Shown here in pieces: positions 54,384 to 62,469 of a stretch of 64,000 bases of DNA. The DNA comes from Paulinella micropora (lineage: Eukaryota; Cercozoa; Imbricatea; Euglyphida; Paulinellidae), in contig WBZZ01000617.1 of assembly GCA_019918135.1 (NCBI GenBank), positions 1 to 64,000 of the forward strand, given 5' to 3'. Numbering within the stretch: the stretch's first letter is position 1; every line of letters starts with the position of its first letter. The notes under the pieces were generated by a model. The model had not been told where the DNA came from, did not search any database, and saw only the letters and a list, made by a program, of their open reading frames with translations. The position numbers and the translations under genes are program-made.

Positions 54384-54656
54384 GTAGCTTCTGCGCCCTC
54401 TCCCCTCCCCCCTTCCTCTGTTCTTTGAGCCCCCCGGGCTCAGGGGGCTCAGGCGGGAGGGGAAGAAAAAAGTGGGGGGGGGGGCGGCCCCCCCCCACCC
54501 TTTCCCCTTGCCTCCCTCCTCTCTCCCTTCTTCCCGAAAAGGGGGGGGGGCGCGCCCCCCCCCTTTTTTTGTGCTTCCTCTCCGCTCTGAGCCCCCTGAG
54601 CCCGGGGGGCTCAAAGAACAGAGGAAGGGGGGAGGGGAGAGGGCACAGACGCTACC
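54384..54656. repeat. Foldback element of family D, fullest copy
   Basis: GTAGCTTCTGCGCCCTCTCC through TGTTCTTTGAGCCCCCCGGG is mirrored at the right end by CCCGGGGGGCTCAAAGAACA through GGGCACAGACGCTACC. The arms are about 70 bases each around a loop of C and G runs. Confidence 0.85.
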
Positions 54657-54779
54657 AAAAAAAATGTAATTAAAAAAATCCCCCCAACGCAGTCTTGCAT
54701 TTGATAGAGAGAGAACGGGGAGTGAAAGAGGGAAGAGGGGAACACATTATCTGTCTTTAAGTGGTGCTAGCACGGACAA

Positions 54780-55410
54780 GAGCTACCTTTTTCTTCTCAA
54801 AGAAATGTATGAGCAAGGCGCCGGCTCCACCAAGAAAAGGGGAGGAGCGGTAGGTTTTCAGGGGAAACACACAGGTGACAATTTGGCGACAAATTGTGTG
54901 GTAGAAAGCGGAAAAGAAAAAAAGTCTAGTTTGCAAAGGCGCCGCCGTCACGTTGGGTGCAGGGGGAGAGAGAAGGAGGGAGAAGAGAAGGAAAGGGAAG
55001 GGGAAGGGGGCGCCCTTCTCACCTTCCCCCCCCCCCCCCCCTTCCCCTTTCTCTGTCCCCTCCCCGTTCTCTCCCCCTTCCCCCCTTCTCTTTCCTTTCC
55101 CTTTCCCCCGCAGGGAAGGGGAGTACGAAAACTTTTTATTTGCGCAAAAAGAATTTGGCTCGCGTTTTTTTTCGGCGGGAAAAGGCAGTGTTTCCGAGTT
55201 TTGTTCTGCAAAAAAATGTCTTTTTTTAGCCACATCACTTCCAAAATTTGACCCCAGCTAGCCCTGCGATAGATTGCAAAAAAAAGAGAAATACACTGAA
55301 TTAAAAGCTCGACAAAGTCGTACATTTCTGCACTGAAACTTTTGACAGCGGAGGGGGGGGGGCTTAGTGGAGGCGTTGCATGTATTTATCTTTTTTGTAG
55401 CTTCTGTGTC
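54780..55410. repeat. Repeat families B, C, A and D in series
   Basis: Family B lies at about 54835-54935, family C near 55180-55260, family A near 55305-55335 and the head of family D (CTTAGTGGAGGCGTTGCATG, GTAGCTTCTG) at 55363-55405, with a C run near 55028-55041. No gene is seen. Confidence 0.7.
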
Positions 55411-55579
55411 CTTTCCCTCCCCCCCTGAACCCCCCCCCCTTTTTTTTCCCTTCTCCCCTCCTTTCTTTCCTCTTGCTTTACCACCATCACAGATGGGCAA
55501 TGCTGCCCGCAAGCAGCCTCGGTCGCACGCCATGCACAGGCTTGTCTTTTATGTAGCAAGACGCACAGGCACAAATAAA

Positions 55580-56416
55580 ATGGGGACCGCACAATCTACC
55601 GAGAGCGTGAGCAGTACAAGGGAGCCCGCCCGACCCCAGAGCTTAGACACGGGGCGGCGCCAGGAACTTCGGATTGACCTGACTCGTGACAGGCATGGGG
55701 CAGACGGCTGGTTGCGGCTGGAACTGAGTCGCGAGCCTGCGGGTGTGCTGCGCGGTAGCGTCTTCGTGTTGGGCGCCGGTTTGTTCGAGCTCGCTCTGCC
55801 AAGCACGGCGGGCGAGCGTGCGCAGGAGGCCTACCGCGCAATCAAGACGGACACGAATGCGCTGCAAGTCTGCGCGGACCTGTCGGCTATCCTGGCCCCG
55901 GGCATGCGGCTAGAGTTGATGCCCTGGCAAGGGAACGAGCGCGACCAGGAGTTGGCGGCGCTGCGCTTCGAGACCGCTCGACTTGTCTGCGTGGTGCGTG
56001 AACTAGTGCTTCAGCAGATTTATCAAGTACCCGAGGCAGAGCTGAAGGCCAACGACGTGGAACTATCGAAATACCACCGCGCTACAGTTCGCCAGATTGG
56101 AGCCTGCGTCCACGTCGACATAGAGGGTCTGCGTATTGCCAGGCCTGACAGTAGAGTGTTTATGCTGCCACACTGGGCGTGGCCGGCGGAAGAAGCTGAG
56201 GCTCCCGTGGAGGCAGTAGCTGTCGACATACGGGGGGAACGCCCACGTTCGCAATATGTAACTACAGGCAAGCTGGTTTTCAGCGTGAACGGAGAGGTTA
56301 ACTACAAGCACAGCATGCAAATGGCACCAAGCGGGCTGTGGACCGGCGTTATTGAAATGCAGCACGGGCTGAGTGCACGCGCCTGGTTCTTACGCCGGCT
56401 TCCGACAAATTTGTAA
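55580..56416 (+). CDS. Possible N-myristoylated protein, unknown
   Basis: From the preferred start (MGTAQSTESVSS) this is a 278-residue frame. The MG-x3-S start fits the N-myristoylation consensus, which would tether the protein to membranes. An upstream in-frame start (MGNAARKQ at 55493) also begins with Met-Gly. The body is a mix of beta strands and helices (RQELRIDLTRDRHG, LQVCADLSAILAPGMRLEL, GLRIARPDSRVFMLPHWAW) with a well-ordered C-terminal domain (YVTTGKLVFSVNGEVNYKH). No known domain. It is convergent with the minus-strand gene that follows, their ends about 50 bases apart. Confidence 0.6.
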   Translation: MGTAQSTESVSSTREPARPQSLDTGRRQELRIDLTRDRHGADGWLRLELSREPAGVLRGSVFVLGAGLFELALPSTAGERAQEAYRAIKTDTNALQVCADLSAILAPGMRLELMPWQGNERDQELAALRFETARLVCVVRELVLQQIYQVPEAELKANDVELSKYHRATVRQIGACVHVDIEGLRIARPDSRVFMLPHWAWPAEEAEAPVEAVAVDIRGERPRSQYVTTGKLVFSVNGEVNYKHSMQMAPSGLWTGVIEMQHGLSARAWFLRRLPTNL

Positions 56417-56469
56417 CAACAACTTTAATAATGACTGGCTACAGAAAAAAAAAGAAGACGAGCTACGAA

Positions 56470-57405
56470 TCAAGCGGACAGCTTTTCTCTTTTACTGCTG
56501 GCCGGCAAGAGATCCGGTCCGGATCTCTTTCCGGCCAGCCGCTTCAAATGTTCCGCCGCTGCGACAAAATCTTGCTGTGGTTTTGCCTGGCAATTGGCTA
56601 ACGCTTTCATGCACAATTGAAAGTTTTCGCGCTCTACTCCAAGTACCTGCAGCTCCTGTTGCAGCCTCTGCAAGTCCTGGATCTTCTCAGCTATCCAACA
56701 CACTAGCTCCAGCGGAGTTTCCGCCGTGCCAACACCAACACCTTCAGCGCGTCCGCCAGCCCAGACTGCATTTTTCATTTCTTCTGACGAACGATGCTGA
56801 TCGGTATCATCGTTCCACCAATAGCCAATAAAACTGAGATTTTTGTCACCCAGCTTTACCTGGTACTCCGGCGCAGTCTTACGAATGAGATGCCAGACCG
56901 GCAAGAACGCATCGACCAAGGCCATTGCCAGCAGGTCCGTAAAACCAAGGTAAGCCAGGCACCGCAACCTGTCGGTCGAAAGCGGCCGACAGGTCGCGGG
57001 GCCTGATTTTTCCAAATGTTTGGATTCCTCTACAACAAGGGCCGGCAGTAGCTGGGGTGGCCTTAGCTCGTTCCAACCCGAGATTTCATCCGCCTTTTTA
57101 GTCGCGTAGCTTATCATGTCCAAGACGATATTTAGCGAGCGTCGCATCCCTTGGACCAAATTAGGCTGATAGTCGAGCACCTCGCGCTTGGCCATGGCCA
57201 GGTTTTGGGCGAAGAAGCTGTTCCTAGCAAGCTCCACCTTGTTGTCGCAGGCTCCTTTGTCGACGGCCTGGCGCAAAAAGCAGGCAAGGGGTAGCCCCTT
57301 CAAGATCTGGGTAGCACACAGCCAGGGATCCTCACCCTCGACAGTGATGCAAGTCAGCTCAGAGGCAGCGTAATGGGGGCCAGGTTGTTGCTTTTCGCTG
57401 GACAT
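56470..57405 (-). CDS. Unknown paralogous protein, copy 1
   Basis: The whole frame of 311 residues starts MSSEKQQPGPHYAAS; this start is chosen because copy 2 keeps the same one. It has a helical N-terminal domain (LCATQILKGLPLACFLRQAV, ARNSFFAQNLAMAKREVLD), a segment MVDAFLPVWHLIRKTAPEY-like (ALVDAFLPVWHLIRKTAPEY), GYWWNDDTDQHR, and a C-terminal coiled coil (IAEKIQDLQRLQQELQVLG) with a basic tail. No family is known. The last codons form a 19-bp-arm palindrome (56497-56539). The gene is divergent from the MYND gene with a 225-base spacer. Confidence 0.65.
   Translation of the reverse strand: MSSEKQQPGPHYAASELTCITVEGEDPWLCATQILKGLPLACFLRQAVDKGACDNKVELARNSFFAQNLAMAKREVLDYQPNLVQGMRRSLNIVLDMISYATKKADEISGWNELRPPQLLPALVVEESKHLEKSGPATCRPLSTDRLRCLAYLGFTDLLAMALVDAFLPVWHLIRKTAPEYQVKLGDKNLSFIGYWWNDDTDQHRSSEEMKNAVWAGGRAEGVGVGTAETPLELVCWIAEKIQDLQRLQQELQVLGVERENFQLCMKALANCQAKPQQDFVAAAEHLKRLAGKRSGPDLLPASSKREKLSA
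56497..56539. terminator. Palindrome inside the 3' end of a coding region
   Basis: GCTGGCCGGCAAGAGATCC is mirrored by GGATCTCTTTCCGGCCAGC with one mismatch. It codes for the last residues of copy 1; copy 2 at 61.3 kb lacks it. Confidence 0.65.
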
Positions 57406-57630
57406 CCGCAGTGAATAATTGGGGGCAGTAGCCCTTCTGTAGCTTGTGCCACTAACTATCTGACCCCTTCTTTTCTTTCCCGTGGCCGCGACGGGAGAAC
57501 GGAGGGGGGGGGGAGTGCCCCCCCCCCCCCCTCCCGCGCCTGACCGCGTACATTTGGATCGGCCCCCTGCAGAAACTCGCCCCAAACAACAGGCTGTGCC
57601 TGGGCCAAAAAGAAACAGTCTAAAAAGAAA
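57406..57630. promoter_or_regulatory. Shared promoter spacer of a divergent gene pair
   Basis: It separates the minus-strand unknown gene from the MYND gene. It holds a G run, AGTG and a C run (57504-57531) that can form a hairpin; a comparable G/C hairpin stands at 62247-62295 upstream of copy 2. No TATA box is obvious. Confidence 0.35.
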
Positions 57631-58200
57631 ATGGTCTGGTACACAACGAGGTGCTTCGGGTGTCAGGTCAAGCAAGAACCAGAGCAGCCCCGCTTTCTCA
57701 AGTGCAGTAGGTGTCGTTTTGCGACCTATTGCAGCCAGAAGTGCCAACGAGACAATTGGAAGCAATGCCACAAAGACTGGTGCCGGGAGGGCTCCGGGAA
57801 CGCGTTGCAGTTCAAGCGCTTGCGCCACTTCCTGCGCGCGGCCAAAAATCCAGGAGGATCCTTGCAGCAAGAACTGCTGGCCCTCGTACCACGTAACGAC
57901 ATGGGTGGGGTGTTGTTCGTGCGTTTAGCTCTGAATGGCATTACGATCATGAGCTACACATCTCCGAGTGAGTTGCGGCTGCCACTCTATTTCGGCGTCC
58001 GTGCCAATCTGCAAGAACTCGGGCCTGACACAAATTTGTGGTGCACGCTGTACGTCGCGGCGCAGCTGTCCCCGCCTGTGGGGCAGCCGGGCAAGGAACA
58101 AGTGGGAGTCATAAGGTTTTTCCGCGACCCTCAGCCAGCTAAGGCGTCGCCTGGAGACCCGCGCGGGGCTCCAAGTCCGCAAGAGTGTGTGAAGGATTGA
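57631..58200 (+). CDS. MYND zinc-finger protein
   Basis: The whole frame of 189 residues begins with a complete MYND finger: Cys 8, 11, 25, 28, 34, 38, His 47 and Cys 51 (CFGCQVKQ, KCSRCRFATYCSQKCQ, WKQCHKDWC). MYND fingers bind two zinc ions and proline-rich peptides and act in transcription repression and protein recruitment. The remaining 135 residues contain helices (ALQFKRLRHFLRAAKN) and beta strands (VLFVRLALNGITIMSYT) that are not a SET domain. MYND proteins are found in several giant viruses. A 3' fragment of this gene is repeated at 62320-62465. Confidence 0.85.
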   Translation: MVWYTTRCFGCQVKQEPEQPRFLKCSRCRFATYCSQKCQRDNWKQCHKDWCREGSGNALQFKRLRHFLRAAKNPGGSLQQELLALVPRNDMGGVLFVRLALNGITIMSYTSPSELRLPLYFGVRANLQELGPDTNLWCTLYVAAQLSPPVGQPGKEQVGVIRFFRDPQPAKASPGDPRGAPSPQECVKD

Positions 58201-58398
58201 ATCACCCCACACATACTCGGAAGTTGTTATTAAAAAAGTTGTCTTCTTTTAATAAAAATACACGTTCTGCCTTGGCTTTTCTTGGTTTAGCTTTCTGTTC
58301 TTTTTTTCTCTTTTGCTGGGTTCGTTTGGTGCAAGCCTTTAGGCTTGGATGAGACAGGAGGGGCATAGGGGAAAAGACACCATGGCAGTCCCCCTCCC

Positions 58399-58439
<41 letters not shown>

Positions 58440-58582
58440 CTCCCTCCTTCTCCTTTTTGTTGTCTCCTTCTGCCCAGCGCCTCCCCCCCCCTCTCTGTCT
58501 CTCTCTCTCTCTCTCCTCCCCTCTCGGTGAGTGGCACTAGAATTTGCTGCTTTGCGGGAGGGTTGGACAGAAGTTGTCTTCA
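58201..58582. other. Spacer with a C run of about 40
   Basis: AATAAA-like words occur just after the MYND stop (58245-58252). A C tract at 58395-58438 and a CT tract at 58495-58516 follow. No gene is seen. Confidence 0.5.
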
Positions 58583-60931
58583 ATGTCCACCGACAGCCAA
58601 GCCAGCCCCAAGAAGCGCAAACTAACAGAGCCACCGCCGCTGGAAAAGCCGACACCCGAGCCGTCCGCGCTGGACAGGGCCTTGGCAGCGCACAAGCTGC
58701 CGCTGTCGCTGCCCGGCCAGCATCGAGGTAGCTTCGCTCCCTCACTCGTGCATGTGAGCGGGGGACCCTCGCAGCCCTTGCACTTTAAGTGTTTGATCTG
58801 TCTGCAGCAGCTGATCTACAGCGCAGAGGACATCGTGGCAGGATCTAAAACGCACTGCCCCGGCTGGTCGCTGCTGCGTTGCCAGCTGGGCAGCTGGCCT
58901 GACTTTGAGTTCGAGGAAGTCAGGTACAGCCACGACGGCTGGCAAGTCAGGGGCATGTGCCGCCTGTGCAGCGCCGACTGTGGTTGGCAGCAGGTGGACG
59001 ACTTCCGGGGTTGCACGTACTCTGTGCACTGCGGCGGCGATGCAGGAAAGCTGCGCGCCGCGCTGCACGAAGAATGGCAGAAAGCCACGGCACACAACAG
59101 CAGCAGCAGCCAGGGCTTCCCGCCCGCGGTCGAGTGGCTGAGCACGCCGCCGTTCGAGAAAGGGTTGCAGCTGTGGTGCCACGTGTGCAATAGCGACTGG
59201 GGGCCGGCGCCGGCCGAACTGTTGCAAGCCAACGGCAAGCACTGCGAGGAAGAGTGGTCCCTCCAGCGCTGCCGGGGCGCCAAGGCGTGGCCGTACGTCG
59301 AGTTTCTGCAGGGGCCGCAGAAGCAGTGGCCATCAGCGCCGGACTACACGGTGTCGTTCCGGTGCACCGTGTGCGGTGTGCGGCAGAAGGAGTACGTGGG
59401 CTCCTTCCGGGGCTGCCCTCTGTGTGGTGGCGTGTGGGCGCGGGCGCTGGTGCGCCTGGAAGCGGCGCTGGGCACGAATCCGCCTCCCGCACGCGCGCTG
59501 GCGCTCGACGAACACGCAGTGCGGTGCGGCCCGCTCTGGCTGCGCAGTCGTAGTAGTGCCCTGCCCGGGGCGCCGGCACCGCCGCCGCCGCTTGCGGCGC
59601 CGCAGAGCCGCGACGACAAGCTGACACTGCTGTGTACGTGCCATTACGAATGGAGGACCACCGTTGGCGAAGTGCTGGCGCTGCTGCACAACGGCCAGGC
59701 GCACTGCCAGGACGCGAAACTGTCAACTAGGCGCTGGGCCTGCCACGCCACGACCACGCGCGTCATAGAAGTGACGGACGTGCCGGGGGGCGCCTGGCTC
59801 AAGCTGCGGTGCCCGGCGGGGCACACACAGGACGAGTTCTACGGCACGCCCGAGATCCGCGGCTGGTACGGCGGCGGCTGGCAGTACTGGACGTGCTGCC
59901 AGTGCCGGCTGGCGCGCGTGTTTGGCGGAGTCGACGCGGTTTTTCTGTACCAGCAACGGCCCGAGTGGCGGGACGCCGAGGTGTGGGCCTGCCTGGCGGG
60001 CAAGCGGTTGGAGCTGGAGTGTGACCTACCGTGCTACGCCAGCCGTCCGCCAAGCACTGGTGGCGTCTTGGCGCCGGCGGCTTGCCTGGACTCTCTGTTG
60101 CAGGCGGCGACCGAGGTGGTAGCGTGCGGCGGCCGCAGCGGCGCGCTGGACAAGCTGCAAGGCTTAATCAGCACAGTACGCAGGTTGTCAGGGCCGGCCG
60201 ACGCACGCGACGTGGAGCGCGCCCAAAGGGTCTCGAGGCTGCTGCAGCTCGTGCGCGAGAACAAGGGCACGACTATCCGCTCTGGAAAGTACAAGGGGCT
60301 CGGCTGGCTCGCGATTGTGCGCGACCCGTTGTACCTGGGCTGGGCCAGCCAGGCACGGAAGCAACCGCCGTGTTTTAGCGAAGCGCGCAGTCTCGCCGAC
60401 TCACTGGGCTGGGTGCTGCCGCCCTTGTCGCCGCTAACCCAAGGCATTCGCGGCGACGACGCGCGCTACAAGGCCAGGGGGAAGCTGTGCCGCTGGTTGC
60501 GCGAGAGAACCAAGGGAGGCCGGCTGTCGTGGGGCCCGCTGCACGCGTCGCACGAGTTTACGAACCAGCACCGGGGAGTGCTGGGTAGTTACCCAGCGGA
60601 CGGCGCCTTGTGGTTGCCGCTGATCAAGCCCGCCGTGCTGGCGCCCTGGCGGCTGGCGGACTATGATAACTTGGATGAGAGCCTGGACCACGCGGCGCCC
60701 GGCGGCATGCTCGACGTGGTGGTGCTCGGGGGCCAGGGCCCCATCTTGGGGTTCGTCCTGCGTTCAAAGTACAGGCCAGCGCAGCCACCGCTAGCAGTGC
60801 GCGATTTCCCCGCGAGCTTCCAGCTGTTCGAAGCCGACGTGAGCTGGATTTGCCAGCAGGGCCGCGCGCCCCCCTCGCAGTTGCAGCTCTTGCAGCTCCG
60901 TCCGTCGGCGGACAAGCAGGCCCAGGGCTGA
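58583..60931 (+). CDS. Nuclear-type protein with repeated Cys-rich (zinc-ribbon-like) blocks
   Basis: From Met 58583 (MSTDSQASPKKRKLTE) this is a whole frame of 782 residues; PKKRKL is close to the SV40 nuclear signal. At about residues 70-470 three related blocks follow one another, each opening with a Cys pair (FKCLICLQQ, LWCHVCNSDW, LLCTCHYEW), then a His-Cys step (KTHCPGWSLLRC, KHCEEEWSLQRC, AHCQDAKL) and a second Cys pair (MCRLCSADCGW, RCTVCGVRQ, TCCQCRLARV). They look like paired zinc ribbons, each perhaps 130 residues. The C-terminal 300 residues are unknown but well conserved in style (LGWLAIVRDPLYLGWASQ, FTNQHRGVLGSYPADG). Zinc-ribbon repeats suggest nucleic-acid or ubiquitin-pathway binding. 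No other family is recognised. Confidence 0.65.
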   Translation: MSTDSQASPKKRKLTEPPPLEKPTPEPSALDRALAAHKLPLSLPGQHRGSFAPSLVHVSGGPSQPLHFKCLICLQQLIYSAEDIVAGSKTHCPGWSLLRCQLGSWPDFEFEEVRYSHDGWQVRGMCRLCSADCGWQQVDDFRGCTYSVHCGGDAGKLRAALHEEWQKATAHNSSSSQGFPPAVEWLSTPPFEKGLQLWCHVCNSDWGPAPAELLQANGKHCEEEWSLQRCRGAKAWPYVEFLQGPQKQWPSAPDYTVSFRCTVCGVRQKEYVGSFRGCPLCGGVWARALVRLEAALGTNPPPARALALDEHAVRCGPLWLRSRSSALPGAPAPPPPLAAPQSRDDKLTLLCTCHYEWRTTVGEVLALLHNGQAHCQDAKLSTRRWACHATTTRVIEVTDVPGGAWLKLRCPAGHTQDEFYGTPEIRGWYGGGWQYWTCCQCRLARVFGGVDAVFLYQQRPEWRDAEVWACLAGKRLELECDLPCYASRPPSTGGVLAPAACLDSLLQAATEVVACGGRSGALDKLQGLISTVRRLSGPADARDVERAQRVSRLLQLVRENKGTTIRSGKYKGLGWLAIVRDPLYLGWASQARKQPPCFSEARSLADSLGWVLPPLSPLTQGIRGDDARYKARGKLCRWLRERTKGGRLSWGPLHASHEFTNQHRGVLGSYPADGALWLPLIKPAVLAPWRLADYDNLDESLDHAAPGGMLDVVVLGGQGPILGFVLRSKYRPAQPPLAVRDFPASFQLFEADVSWICQQGRAPPSQLQLLQLRPSADKQAQG

Positions 60932-61157
60932 ACGACACGATTTATCAGTAAAATTCAATTAAAAAAAAATCCTTGACAAAAGTTTTAATCTTGGCACTGC
61001 GAATTAAGGGAGGGAGGGAGGAAAAAAAGGGAAGGGGAGGGGGGCGCCCCTCTCCCCTTCCCCTTTCTCTCCCTCGCTCCCGCTTCTCTCCCCCACCTCC
61101 TCGTCAAACAAATCGTTAGCTTGCTGAAACCGCGCGTACGCCGGGGCTTGCTCGACC
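60912..61157. repeat. Duplicated 3' tail, copy 2
   Basis: It matches 51549-51740, beginning in the last codons of the Cys-block gene and carrying the same CGTCAAACAAATCGTTAGC and CGCGCGTACGCCGGGGC words. Confidence 0.85.
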
Positions 61158-61204
61158 AGTTATAATTACATGGTTCAGATGGAAGTCGGAAACCAGTCCA
61201 ATTA

Positions 61205-62465
61205 AATTTGTAACGACAACTTTAACAATAACTAGCTACAAGGTAGAACAAAAAGAAAAGAGACAAGCTACGAATCAACTTTCTGTCTTTTACTGCTGCT
61301 CGCGTTGTCCGATCCGGATCTCTTGACAACAAGCCGTTTGAAATGTTCCGCCGCTGCCACGCAATTCTGTCTAGGTTTTGTCTGGCAATCGGCTAACGCT
61401 TTCATGCACAATTGAAAGTTTTCTCGCTCTACCTTAAGTACATTAAGCTCCTGTTGCACCTTCTGCAATTCCTGGATCTTCTCGGCTATCCAACACAATA
61501 ACTCCAGAGGAGTTTCCACCGTGCTGACGCCAACGCCTTCAGCGCATCTGCCAGCCCAAACTGCATTTTTCATTTCTTCTGGCGAACGATACAGATCGGC
61601 GTCATCGTTCCACCAATAGCCAATAAAACTCATATCTTTGTCACCCAGCTTTACCTTGTACTCCGGCGCAGTCTTCCGAATGAGATGCCAGACCGGCAGG
61701 AACGCATCGACCAGGGCCATGGCCAGCAGGTCCGTAAAACCAAGGTAAGCCAGGCTTCAACCTGTCGGTCGAAAGCGGAGTGTACGTCGCGGGACCAGAC
61801 TTTTCCAAATGTTTGGATTCCTCTAGAACAAGGGCCGGCAGTAGTTGGGTGGGCCTTAGCTTGTTCCAACCCGAGATTTCATCCGCCTTTTTAGTCGCGT
61901 AGCTTATCATGTCCATGACGATATTTAGCGAGCGTCGCATTCCTTGGACCAGATTAGGCTGATAGTCGAGAACTTCGCGCTTTACAATGGCCAGATTTTG
62001 GGCTAAGAAGCTGTTTCTAGCAAGCTCCACCTTGTTGTCGCAGGTTCCTTTCTCGACAGCCTGGCGCAAAAAACATCCAAGGGGTAGCCCCTTCAAGATC
62101 TGGGTAGCACACAGCCAGGCATCTGCACCCTCGACAGTGATGGAAGTCAGCTCAGAGGCAGCGTAATTGGGGCCAGGTTGTTGTTCTTCGCTGGACATCC
62201 GCAGTGAATTGGGGGCAGTAGCTCTTTTGTAGCTTGTGCCTGTAAGTATGCCCCCCCCCTCCCCCCGCGCATGCGGGAGGGGGGGGGGGGGGTGAGTGCT
62301 CCCCCCGTCTAAGAACGACCCGCCATCAGCAAAAGCGTTGGGAGGAGACCCGCGCGGGGCCCAAGGTGCGCAAGAGCGTGCGTGTTGAACCACCACCCAC
62401 GCTTGCTCGGAAGTTGTTTTTTTTAAAGTTGTCTTTTTGTAATAAAAAAATACACGTTCTCTCTC
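61205..62465. repeat. Segmental duplication of 56.4-58.3 kb, shortened
   Basis: AATTTGTAACGACAACTTTA at 61207 matches 56408 and the match continues through the unknown gene to its start. Past a G/C hairpin it resumes at GAGACCCGCGCGGGG (62347) with the 3' end of the MYND gene and its AATAAAAAAATACACGTTCT tail. Most of the MYND coding region is absent. Confidence 0.8.
61268..62198 (-). pseudogene. Unknown paralogous protein, copy 2, looks broken (fossil)
   Basis: The same protein as at 56470-57405 starts at 62198 (MSSEEQQPGPNYAAS). The two copies are clearly alike along their length (LCATQILKGLPLGCFLRQAV, ISYATKKADEISGWNKLRP, GYWWNDDADLYRS), but this copy does not read as one frame. The C-terminus is SSKRQKVDS. 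Differences are mostly single bases, so the duplication is of moderate age. Confidence 0.65.
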
Positions 62466-62469
62466 CAGT

